A stretch of 7,517 nucleotides of DNA from Verrucomicrobiota bacterium (GTDB taxonomy: Bacteria; Verrucomicrobiota; Verrucomicrobiia; Chthoniobacterales; UBA10450), in assembly GCA_003219395.1 (NCBI GenBank), contig QHOR01000087.1, positions 4,258 to 11,774 on the forward strand, given 5' to 3'. The first letter of the stretch is position 1. Each line of letters starts with the position of its first letter. Below, one piece after another: positions 1 to 5,693 of this stretch. The position numbers and the translations under genes were made by a program. The notes under the pieces were generated by a model that was not told the origin of the DNA, made no database searches, and saw only the letters and a list, made by a program, of their open reading frames with translations.

Positions 1-803
1 CTTCCAATGTGCTTCTGCAGCAGGGCGTTGAATGCTGGAAACGCCGCACTTGCCGCCTGCCCGGTCAGCCGACTATACGTCTCGGCCAGTGTCCCACCGC
101 CCGCTCGAATCACATTCTTTAATGGATGCCCCAACTGGCTTACCAGATAATTGAGAAACAAGATCGCGCAGCCATACGAGAAAATGTTCCCGTCCGTGTT
201 TTCGGTGTTCGTCACAAAATCGGCACGCGCCGGAGTAGGCGGTGGACCTCCACCGCCATTTAGCCACGGATCGATTCGCGGCCCTTGGGTTGTGTCGTAG
301 TACCCCGCCGGGTGTAGCAGTGCTCCCAGCACATTGGACAGTCCTTCACCCATGCTATTTCCCGCGCCCCAACCATATCCCGTGAAGTCCATCAGAATCT
401 CAGCCAATTCCGCGACAAACACGAAGCGGGGAAATTCAATCACGGCATTGATGAAGTTGGGCGGGGTGACCGGGGGAGGATCGGCCGGCGGTGGTGGTGG
501 TGGCGGCGGCAAGAAAGCGCGAGGGAGCACTATGCGGCTGCTCTCCTCAGTCTCATAGCCGTAATTGAAGCCGTTCAACGTCGAAGTCGCATCGTTCTTC
601 AGCACATTCACCCAAATGCCATGGTTTGAGGTATTTCCTGCCTCAAAGTTCGTGCTGAATAGATCGTTTAATGAACGCAGATCGGACTCGCACACACCAG
701 CCACGTTCTGGGCCCGAACTCTCGCCTCGGCATCGCCATCGCAGGTGACCAAGAAGTTCTTCGTCTGCGCCACAATCTCGAATTGGCCAAAATAGTTAGG
801 CAT
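1..803 (-). CDS. Two-domain conserved hypothetical protein, proline-rich linker; 3' end beyond the left edge
   Basis: Continuous open frame of 267 codons from ATG 803 to the window edge with no stop, so the C-terminus is missing. Residues 1-98 form a compact domain beginning MPNYFGQFEIVAQ with 'GIWVNVLKND' and 'GFNYGYETEESSRI'. Residues 99-106 are eight consecutive prolines, followed by a Pro/Asp/Thr stretch to about 116. The second domain runs from 117 and contains 'FVAELAEILMDF' (129-140), 'GNSMGEGLSNVLGALLHP' (148-165), a Gly/Pro loop (183-190), 'SYGCAILFLNYLVSQLG' (209-225) and 'AGGGTLAETYSRLTG' (234-248). The layout resembles uncharacterised bacterial proteins that look like metallopeptidase relatives without HExxH; that is inference and I assign no function. 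GGA sits about 6 nt before ATG 803. The frame stays open upstream, with a GTG at 929 and a CAVCH heme-like motif in between, so the start is uncertain. No signal peptide follows ATG 803. Confidence 0.75.
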   Translation of the reverse strand, partial: MPNYFGQFEIVAQTKNFLVTCDGDAEARVRAQNVAGVCESDLRSLNDLFSTNFEAGNTSNHGIWVNVLKNDATSTLNGFNYGYETEESSRIVLPRAFLPPPPPPPPADPPPVTPPNFINAVIEFPRFVFVAELAEILMDFTGYGWGAGNSMGEGLSNVLGALLHPAGYYDTTQGPRIDPWLNGGGGPPPTPARADFVTNTENTDGNIFSYGCAILFLNYLVSQLGHPLKNVIRAGGGTLAETYSRLTGQAASAAFPAFNALLQKHIG

Positions 804-1077
804 TGGGGTTCCGTGTAAATGGCATACTGCGCAGTTGCGTGAGCGAAGCGAGCTTTCTTTGGCGGTGTTTGTAACTATTTCGTGGAGCGTGAACAATTCC
901 ACGCGCAGACGACGGCCCGATCTTTTCACGGTATTTCCAGGATCGCCCGAAGTTTTGCTGCGAGAATGCGCACTTCTGTGCAAGGCGCTGCAAACCTTAT
1001 TCGTTAGGCTTACCCATGCTTCACAATGCTGTGCAACGCAGCGAAACTTGCGCAATTCGTTACTCTTGAATTACAAA
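804..1077. other. Intergenic region between the two-domain protein and doxX
   Basis: About 274 bp without a convincing separate gene. On the minus strand the frame of the downstream protein remains open back to a TAA near 1072, with no ATG but with GTG 929. It could therefore be an N-terminal extension containing NCAVCHLHGTP (codons just upstream of 803) rather than true spacer. The 10-bp palindrome actgcgcagt lies at 826-835. No clear promoter or terminator is seen. Confidence 0.4.
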
Positions 1078-1470
1078 TCATTTTACCAGAGAAAGATTGC
1101 CGCCTCCGATGGTGAGAATCACGAGATTCATTACGACAAGCATTGTGTCGTAGCTCCATCCGTTTGTTCCTGAATCACCCCAGAAGCCGGTGCGCCAGAC
1201 GAAAATCTTTTTCTGAATCGCACCGAGCATTAGCAATATCAAACCGGCCGCAGCGAGTTGCGTGAGGACGCCAAAAATTATTCCCAGACTTCCGGCGACT
1301 TCGGCTGCGCCCAGAAAAATAGTGAAGCCTTTGCTCATTCCGACGTCCTTGCTCCGCGCCTCAGGGTCCTTCAGGTGTTTCCATCCACTGGTGATGAACA
1401 CAAGTCCAACCATGACGCGCAAAAGAAGAAGCGCGATATCAGTGAAATGGGCTAGCTGCGGAAAAATCAT
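1078..1470 (-). CDS. DoxX family integral membrane protein
   Basis: 130 residues, a usual length for DoxX proteins, which are small four-helix inner-membrane proteins tied in some bacteria to redox or thiosulfate/quinone chemistry; the substrate here cannot be told. Hydrophobic segments are at about 12-29, 49-67, 70-86 and 108-123. The first ends in 'FITSGWKHLKDP' (25-36), the family's typical helix-1 exit. The second carries 'LGAAEVAGSLGIIFG' (53-67) with the characteristic E57 in the membrane. 'VWRTGFWGD' (91-99) follows helix 3. The frame is open upstream to an ATG at 1578, but that extension is Arg/Gly-rich and unlike the family. ATG 1470 gives the normal N-terminus 'MIFPQLAHFTDIALLLLRV' and overlaps (ATGA) the stop of a small upstream frame, suggesting translational coupling. 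No strong Shine-Dalgarno is present, which fits coupling. Confidence 0.85.
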   Translation of the reverse strand: MIFPQLAHFTDIALLLLRVMVGLVFITSGWKHLKDPEARSKDVGMSKGFTIFLGAAEVAGSLGIIFGVLTQLAAAGLILLMLGAIQKKIFVWRTGFWGDSGTNGWSYDTMLVVMNLVILTIGGGNLSLVK

Positions 1471-1592
1471 GCAGTGGTGATTTCCAAGTCGACCTTGTAG
1501 CACAAGGCGCCGTTCACCAGCAAGAACTATCGCGGCGAGTCTTGACCGACTGGACAGGAATGCCTCGACACCGCCCATTCGAATTCGCTCAT
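1467..1592 (-). pseudogene. Small frame upstream of doxX interrupted by one TAG
   Basis: From ATG 1592 the frame reads MSEFEWAVSRHSCPVGQDSPR, meets TAG at 1529-1527, then continues in the same frame as FLLVNGALCYKVDLEITTA and ends in a TGA that overlaps the doxX ATG as ATGA. The second half looks like a genuine protein C-terminus, and the four-base overlap is typical of coupled genes. I do not recognise the family. Most likely it is a short gene killed by a nonsense mutation, or a sequencing error; TAG read-through is possible but unsupported. It could also be a chance frame, since it is only 42 codons. Confidence 0.35.
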
Positions 1593-1644
1593 GGCAGTCT
1601 TATTGGCGGCTAGAGGGCTGCACTAATGGAACGCGCTACGATGA

Positions 1645-1669
1645 TGCTATACGTGCATCACGTATAGCA
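1645..1669. repeat. Palindrome copy 1, operator-like
   Basis: TGCTATACGTG and its exact inverse complement CACGTATAGCA, 11-bp arms separated by CAT. The same arms recur at 1939-1963. The short spacer and the length of about 25 bp suit a dimeric-protein operator better than a terminator, and no T-run follows on either strand. It lies about 40 bp beyond the stop of the decayed antitoxin-like frame. Confidence 0.8.
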
Positions 1670-1709
1670 ATGACTTGGCAACAAATGCCGTGGCCGCGCC
1701 ATAGCCATG

Positions 1710-1930
1710 CTAGACACGAATGGCTTTTTCGAGTGCGGTTTGCTCAAAGCGGCGTGGCGCAGCTTGGTCTTGCTCCCACTCTTGCAGGGTTCGCTTCGGG
1801 ATCTGTAATTCCAATGCAGCGTAGCTCGCGAGAGGTCATTTCGCCTGCACGACGCTCCCCCGTCTTCGTGGAACGCTCTGGTTACGAACCTCTCATGTCG
1901 AACGTGATGAGGTAGTGTGCGGAAATCCAT
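1710..1930 (-). pseudogene. Decayed helix-turn-helix antitoxin-like gene, frameshifted
   Basis: Three minus-strand frames read in succession give a coherent small DNA-binding protein. Frame 1 starts at ATG 1930, 7 nt from the palindrome at 1937-1965: MDFRTLPHHVRHERFVTRAFHEDGG. Frame 2 has ATG 1839: MTSREL. Frame 3, from about 1820 to the TAG at 1712-1710, reads ALELQIPKRTLQEWEQ then DQAAPRRFEQTALEKAIRV. The 'IP.RTLQEWEQ..' block followed by a basic Pro/Arg segment is the recognition-helix and exit pattern of Xre/HigA-type antitoxins. Each change of frame fits one extra base; removing one T near 1819 joins MTSREL to ALELQIP. No partner toxin is visible on either side, so this is an orphan relic or part of a larger deleted locus. 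The HTH call is from motif only. Confidence 0.5.
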
Positions 1931-1936
1931 TCGAGA

Positions 1937-1965
1937 GATGCTATACGTGAGTCACGTATAGCATC
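1937..1965. repeat. Palindrome copy 2, probable operator of the relic gene
   Basis: GATGCTATACGTGA and its perfect inverse complement around a single central G, so 14-bp arms. The core 11-bp arms are identical to copy 1, whose centre lies 294 bp away. The element ends 7 nt upstream of ATG 1930 of the minus-strand antitoxin-like relic, the position expected for an autoregulatory toxin-antitoxin operator. The protein that binds it is not identifiable here. Confidence 0.75.
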
Positions 1966-2240
1966 AACGGGCGCGGAACAAAATATTTATACCGCATATC
2001 GCCTTTGTCTCTTTGCCCGCGCGGTCGGCGGCAGTCGGCGAGTACCACGCGTATACGAGCTTCACAGAGCGCCTCGCGGATTTCCGAAGTGAACGTGTCC
2101 ACGCCTTGCAGGAGCGAATGACTTGGCAGCGAACAGCGGTTTGTGCCGACGTGGAATGAGCGACATGCGACGTTTTAGGCCAAAGCGTGTCGCAACCATC
2201 AGATCATAGGGAACGTGAATTGAAGCTCTAGCAATACGGC
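1966..2240. other. Gene-poor spacer between the palindrome and trmO
   Basis: No intact gene is supported. On the minus strand, downstream of trmO, one frame without an ATG stays open for about 75 codons and includes 'VDTFTSEIREALCEARIRVV' near 2103-2044, which has a protein-like helical texture, but the surrounding residues are Arg/Cys-rich. The frame ends in a TAG inside palindrome copy 2. It may be another fragment of a lost gene. The 60-codon frame at 2062-2244 begins at the trmO stop and is Arg-rich; I do not call it. Confidence 0.35.
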
Positions 2241-2648
2241 TCACCTGTCCGCCCGCGTAGACGCTGACTTGATGTCCACTACCGGTGTACCATCGAATGC
2301 CTCGATCGGTCCGATCTTTATTCGTGTGCCATCAATCTCGCGCACAGTCACCGGATGCAGCCCGACCGGGTTCGGTCGCGCAGGTGAGCGCGTGTAAAAC
2401 ACGCCGGTGAGCGGACGATTGGGATCGTTGCGCGGATGACCTTTCAGCACATCACGCTTCGCCTCGTGCAACCATGTAATCACAATCAGTTCGTGACCGA
2501 CTTCCATACCTAACAACGCCTCAGCGAAGCGTGGCTCGATTTCGAGCCACGCGTCAGGCGCGCCTTCCGGCCCCTGCCGCGGCGCGTCTTCGCGCCCCTT
2601 TATCGTCGAGCGGATGAAGCCAACCGGCTCCAGCGTGTAAGAATCCAT
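2241..2648 (-). CDS. trmO: TrmO-like tRNA (N6-threonylcarbamoyladenosine-37-N6)-methyltransferase
   Basis: 135 residues of the TsaA/YaeB (UPF0066) fold. TrmO uses S-adenosylmethionine to N6-methylate t6A at position 37 of certain tRNAs, in the cytoplasm. Visible signatures: 'LEPVGFIRST' (6-15), the usual family opening; 'DPNRPLTGVFYTRSPARPNPVGLHPV' spanning 75-100, the most conserved block, with the R-P-N-P-x-G-L motif that helps bind SAM; and 'EAFDGTPVVDIK' (116-127), the second signature. E. coli TrmO is about 235 residues with an extra C-terminal domain; this is the short single-domain form. The tail after DIK (SASTRADR) lacks the usual aromatic/Asp ending, so the extreme C-terminus may be altered. 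TTGGATAG immediately before ATG 2648 supplies a plausible ribosome site. It stands alone on the minus strand, with 237 bp between it and the gene upstream. Confidence 0.88.
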   Translation of the reverse strand: MDSYTLEPVGFIRSTIKGREDAPRQGPEGAPDAWLEIEPRFAEALLGMEVGHELIVITWLHEAKRDVLKGHPRNDPNRPLTGVFYTRSPARPNPVGLHPVTVREIDGTRIKIGPIEAFDGTPVVDIKSASTRADR

Positions 2649-2885
2649 CTATCCAAAGTTGTTCAGCGTTTTTCCGATGCAACTGATCCCCGGACGAAAC
2701 GTGTTATGACACCCGATCGATTCAATTGCGACAGATCAATTGATCAAGCGTTGCTCTCGCCCTCGCCGCTCGGACGGCCCGTCTATCTCGCCTTATCCCG
2801 GTTCGGCTTCATTCGCTTTCTTTTGCGAAACTTCATCGCTGTTACACTCGTGTTTAACAGCTGATGGCCGGCACAGCGGATTATC

Positions 2886-3428
2886 TTAGCCGCTGGTTCG
2901 GAACTGGTCGTCCTTGTTTTTGAACAGGATGTTGAACGTGGTAAGCGACCCGTAACAACGCGTGATATATTGTTGCAGATCGAACTTGTCGGCATCGCTC
3001 AGTTTGTCGCTCGCGTTCACCTTCTGCTCGAGAACTCGCAGGTTGTTCCGAATCATGACGATTTTGTGGAAGAATGTCTCGAGCGGGACTTCTTTTGGCT
3101 GAAGCGAACTGTCCGCCGGTTGCATAACCAGAGTGCCGCGCTGCCATCGAGTGGCCAGACCTTCTACCAGCACATCCTTTTGTTCCAGCCCGAGCGCTTC
3201 CACGACCGAGTGAGTCGTATCGCGGATCAGATTCGCAAGCGGCATCTGTAGTTCAGTTAAACTAGCGGTCGCTTCCGCCGGTTGGAGATCGCTAGAGGCC
3301 GGCGCGATTGTCCGCGGCGCGTCATCAAAGATGATCTCCGCGGTTTGCTCAGTCAGCGATCTGACCGTTCCGACGCCGTATTGTGGATGGCGCACCTTCA
3401 TACCGATATGCAGCGTTTCGATGTTCAT
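2886..3428 (-). CDS. Conserved hypothetical protein with SH3/CarD-like N-terminal domain
   Basis: 180 residues from ATG 3428. Residues 8-42 (HIGMKVRHPQYGVGTV...IIFDDAPRTIAP) follow the G-x-x-V-x-H-x-x-Y/F-G-x-G-x-V ... F ... RT pattern of small beta-barrels such as CarD N-terminal or UvrD C-terminal (Tudor-like) domains, which bind RNA polymerase or nucleic acid in known cases. After a variable Ala/Ser/Pro linker (43-60) comes a helical domain with 'LATRWQRGTLVMQPADSSLQPKEVP' (91-115), 'FFHKIVMIRNNLRVLEQKVNA' (119-139) and 'LQQYITRCYGSLTTFNILFK' (151-170). I associate the last two blocks with an uncharacterised protein conserved in Planctomycetes-Verrucomicrobia, so a housekeeping role is likely but unknown. 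The frame is open to ATG 3506, but that extension (MGEPDKAMTMGSS...) looks non-coding. No clear Shine-Dalgarno precedes 3428. Confidence 0.75.
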   Translation of the reverse strand: MNIETLHIGMKVRHPQYGVGTVRSLTEQTAEIIFDDAPRTIAPASSDLQPAEATASLTELQMPLANLIRDTTHSVVEALGLEQKDVLVEGLATRWQRGTLVMQPADSSLQPKEVPLETFFHKIVMIRNNLRVLEQKVNASDKLSDADKFDLQQYITRCYGSLTTFNILFKNKDDQFRTSG

Positions 3429-3603
3429 CTTGCGATAGACTCTGCGAGATGGTCCTGGAAACGCAAGGCTACTGCCCATCGTCATCGCCTTGTCGGGCTC
3501 GCCCATCCATGTTTCCGGCCGGCTCTCTTAACGGCTACAGTAGTCGGTAATTCCTGTCTGTGCATGAGAACCGCGTTGCAGTAACGTTGCCCGAATCATC
3601 GGC
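3429..3603. promoter_or_regulatory. Divergent intergenic region with presumed promoters for both directions
   Basis: This 175-bp stretch separates a minus-strand gene starting at 3428 from a plus-strand operon starting at 3604, so it should hold both promoters. I could not pick a convincing -35/-10 pair on either strand. ATG 3604 follows TTGCCCGAATCATCGGC without a strong Shine-Dalgarno. The assignment rests on gene arrangement only. Confidence 0.45.
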
Positions 3604-5685
3604 ATGGACCCGGCTACTTTTCTTGCGGAACTGAAGCGGCGTAAGGTTTACAGGGTGGCAGTCGCCTACGCGATTGTGGCGTGGCTGCTGATTCAGGCAG
3701 CTTCCATTCTATTCCCGACTTTCGAAGCCCCTCTGTGGGTGATGAAAGTCTTTATCACCGCAGTCATTCTCGGGTTTCCAGTCGCGCTGATTCTGGCCTG
3801 GGCGTTCGAGGTGACCCCGGAAGGAATCAGGCGCGCGGAAGAAGCTGCGCCACCAGGATCGAAGACGGCAAAGGGCGGCATGAAATGGACCGCGCTGATT
3901 GTCGTCGCCGCGATGGCCGCGACTGCTTTGTTCGCGTTTCAATTGGCGCGAACACGAAAGATGACGCCTGCCGAAGTGCCAAAACAAACAGTGCCGGCGG
4001 CAAGTACAGACAAATCAGTTGCTGTGTTGCCGTTCGAGAATCTTAGCTCGGACAAGGAGAACGCGTTCTTCGCCCAAGGGATTCAGGATGAAATCATCAC
4101 CACGCTTTCGAGAATCAGCGGGCTTCGTGTTATCTCCCGCACTTCTACCGCCCACTACCAAAGTGCTCCTGAGAATCTGTCTGAGATCGGTCGACAGTTA
4201 CGCGTGAGCAATGTGCTCGAAGGCAGCGTGCAGAAGGCCGGCGATCGCGTGCACATCAACGTGCAGTTGATCCGAGCCGACACAGACGCCCATTTGTGGG
4301 CACAAAGTTATAACCGTGAATTAACTGACATTTTCGGAGTAGAAGCCGAGGTCGCGAAAAGTATTGCTGACTCGTTGCAGGCTACACTTTCACCGCAAGA
4401 AAAAGCTCGCGTCGAAACCAAACCAACAACGAATGCGGACGCTTACGTTGTCTATTTGCGTGCCCGCGATTACCAGACGCGACCGGATAACCTGCTGCAG
4501 GATTTCAAATCGGCGGCACAGCTTTACAAGCAATCCATTGCGCTCGACCCGAACTTCGCTCTCGCTCACGCGCGACTCTCAGCCGTGATGAGCCAAATCT
4601 ATCATTGGTTCGAACCGATACGGGAAGTAAAAGAGAGTGCCCGACGTGAAGCAGACGAATCACTTCGACTTCAACCTGATCTCGGCGAAGGGCATCTCGC
4701 GCTTGGTCTCTATTTCTACTACGAGGAGGGCAATTACCAGGAGGCTCTGCGCGAATTGAATTCGGCGGCCAAGACTCTTCCGAACGATGGCGATGTCGGT
4801 CTTTACATTGCTGCGGTGCAGCGACGGCAGGGGCATTTCACGGACGCTATTGCCGCCTACCAAAAAGCTGAAGCCATCGATCCGCGCAATTCCATTACGC
4901 TCTACGATACCGCGCAGACCTATTTCGGAGTGCGCGACTGGCCAAATGCCGTAAAAGGAATGGATCGTGTCCTCGCGCTCGCGCCCGATTCGCTCAATGT
5001 CAAAATACAACGCGCCTACATGGAGTTTTTCTGGAAAGGCAGCACGGCCCCGATTAAGGCTGTTCTGGAGAGCTTCGCGCCGAATCTCGATCCCGACGGC
5101 ATCGTCACTTTTAGTCGCTGGGACGTGGCTCTCATCGATCGTGATGCGGATGCGGCCGAACGCGCGCTGACATCGGCCCAGCTTGAGAACTTCGTCGCAC
5201 CCACCGGCATACCACTGCCGAAAAGCTATCTCGCAGGCTGTGTGGCCTTGTTGCGCAACGATGCAGGACGAGCGCAGCACGAATTCGAAACCGCGCGGCC
5301 GATATTGGAACAAATTGTGATGAAGAGTCCTCAAGACGGTATTCGTCACGCGCAGCTCGGTTTCCTTTACGCATTAATGGGATTCAAAGATGCCGCGTTG
5401 CGCGAAGGTCAGCGTGGAGCGGAATTGACGCCTGTTTCCAAAGACATAGTGAATGGAAACACAGTCCAGGGGTTTCTCGCGTTGATTTATGCGCGCAACG
5501 GCGATGCCGATCACGCTATACAGCTGATCGAGCGTCTCCTCACCACTCCGTTCGCAGTCGATTATGCTGACAACGGCATCACGCTTTCAGATCTGCGGAA
5601 GCGGTGGGAATGGGATCCGTTACGGGGCGATCCGCGGTTTCAAAAGATCTTAGCAGAGCCAGAACCCAAGACCCTGTACAAATAG
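3604..5685 (+). CDS. Membrane-anchored TolB/FlgO-like and tetratricopeptide-repeat protein
   Basis: 693 residues. The N-terminus 'FLAELKRRKVYRVAVAYAIVAWLLIQAASILFPTF' has a basic cap then membrane helix 1 (about 18-37). Helix 2 is at 46-67, leading into 'AWAFEVTPEGIRR' (65-77), and helix 3 at 94-113. This N-terminal module recurs in proteins that carry adenylate-cyclase, CadC-like or TPR outputs. Residues 136-265 form the soluble TolB_N/FlgO-like domain: 'KSVAVLPFENLSSD' (137-150), 'FAQGIQDEIITTLSRI' (156-171), 'LRVSNVLEGSVQKAGDRVHINVQLIRADTDAHLWAQSY' (199-236). From about 280 to the end it is TPR-like, clearest at 304-333, 360-393, 397-429 and 430-463, with further helical pairs after 540. 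There is no catalytic motif, so it is probably a scaffold or stress/signalling adaptor; this is inference. The next gene starts 8 bp downstream. Confidence 0.85.
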   Translation: MDPATFLAELKRRKVYRVAVAYAIVAWLLIQAASILFPTFEAPLWVMKVFITAVILGFPVALILAWAFEVTPEGIRRAEEAAPPGSKTAKGGMKWTALIVVAAMAATALFAFQLARTRKMTPAEVPKQTVPAASTDKSVAVLPFENLSSDKENAFFAQGIQDEIITTLSRISGLRVISRTSTAHYQSAPENLSEIGRQLRVSNVLEGSVQKAGDRVHINVQLIRADTDAHLWAQSYNRELTDIFGVEAEVAKSIADSLQATLSPQEKARVETKPTTNADAYVVYLRARDYQTRPDNLLQDFKSAAQLYKQSIALDPNFALAHARLSAVMSQIYHWFEPIREVKESARREADESLRLQPDLGEGHLALGLYFYYEEGNYQEALRELNSAAKTLPNDGDVGLYIAAVQRRQGHFTDAIAAYQKAEAIDPRNSITLYDTAQTYFGVRDWPNAVKGMDRVLALAPDSLNVKIQRAYMEFFWKGSTAPIKAVLESFAPNLDPDGIVTFSRWDVALIDRDADAAERALTSAQLENFVAPTGIPLPKSYLAGCVALLRNDAGRAQHEFETARPILEQIVMKSPQDGIRHAQLGFLYALMGFKDAALREGQRGAELTPVSKDIVNGNTVQGFLALIYARNGDADHAIQLIERLLTTPFAVDYADNGITLSDLRKRWEWDPLRGDPRFQKILAEPEPKTLYK

Positions 5686-5693
5686 CTGAGCGG

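Noticed and set aside
334..558. Plus-strand frame with a Gly-rich tail
   Set aside because: The glycine run is the reverse complement of the eight-proline linker in the minus-strand gene, and the minus frame is open over the whole region.
1670..1915. 81-codon plus-strand frame starting right after palindrome copy 1
   Set aside because: It is antisense to the helix-turn-helix relic, whose motif is far more protein-like; no ribosome site precedes the ATG.
1669..2128. 12-bp direct repeat AATGACTTGGCA at 1669-1680 and 2117-2128
   Set aside because: One or two 12-mers are expected to recur by chance in 7.5 kb, and no matching flanks or inner element support a duplication.
2783..2836. 17-codon very basic frame MKFRKRKRMKPNRDKAR on the minus strand, downstream of the 180-residue protein
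   Set aside because: Too short to support, with no clear ribosome site and no family recognised; it could be a tiny ribosome-associated peptide but chance is more likely.
2881..3147. Minus-strand frame of 88 codons inside the 180-residue gene
   Set aside because: Out-of-frame shadow; the conserved blocks all lie in the 2886-3428 frame.
4660..5349. 229-codon open frame on the minus strand opposite the TPR gene
   Set aside because: It is fully antisense to a well-supported coding frame, has no recognisable motifs and is rich in Arg/His/Ile as expected for a shadow of GC-rich coding sequence.
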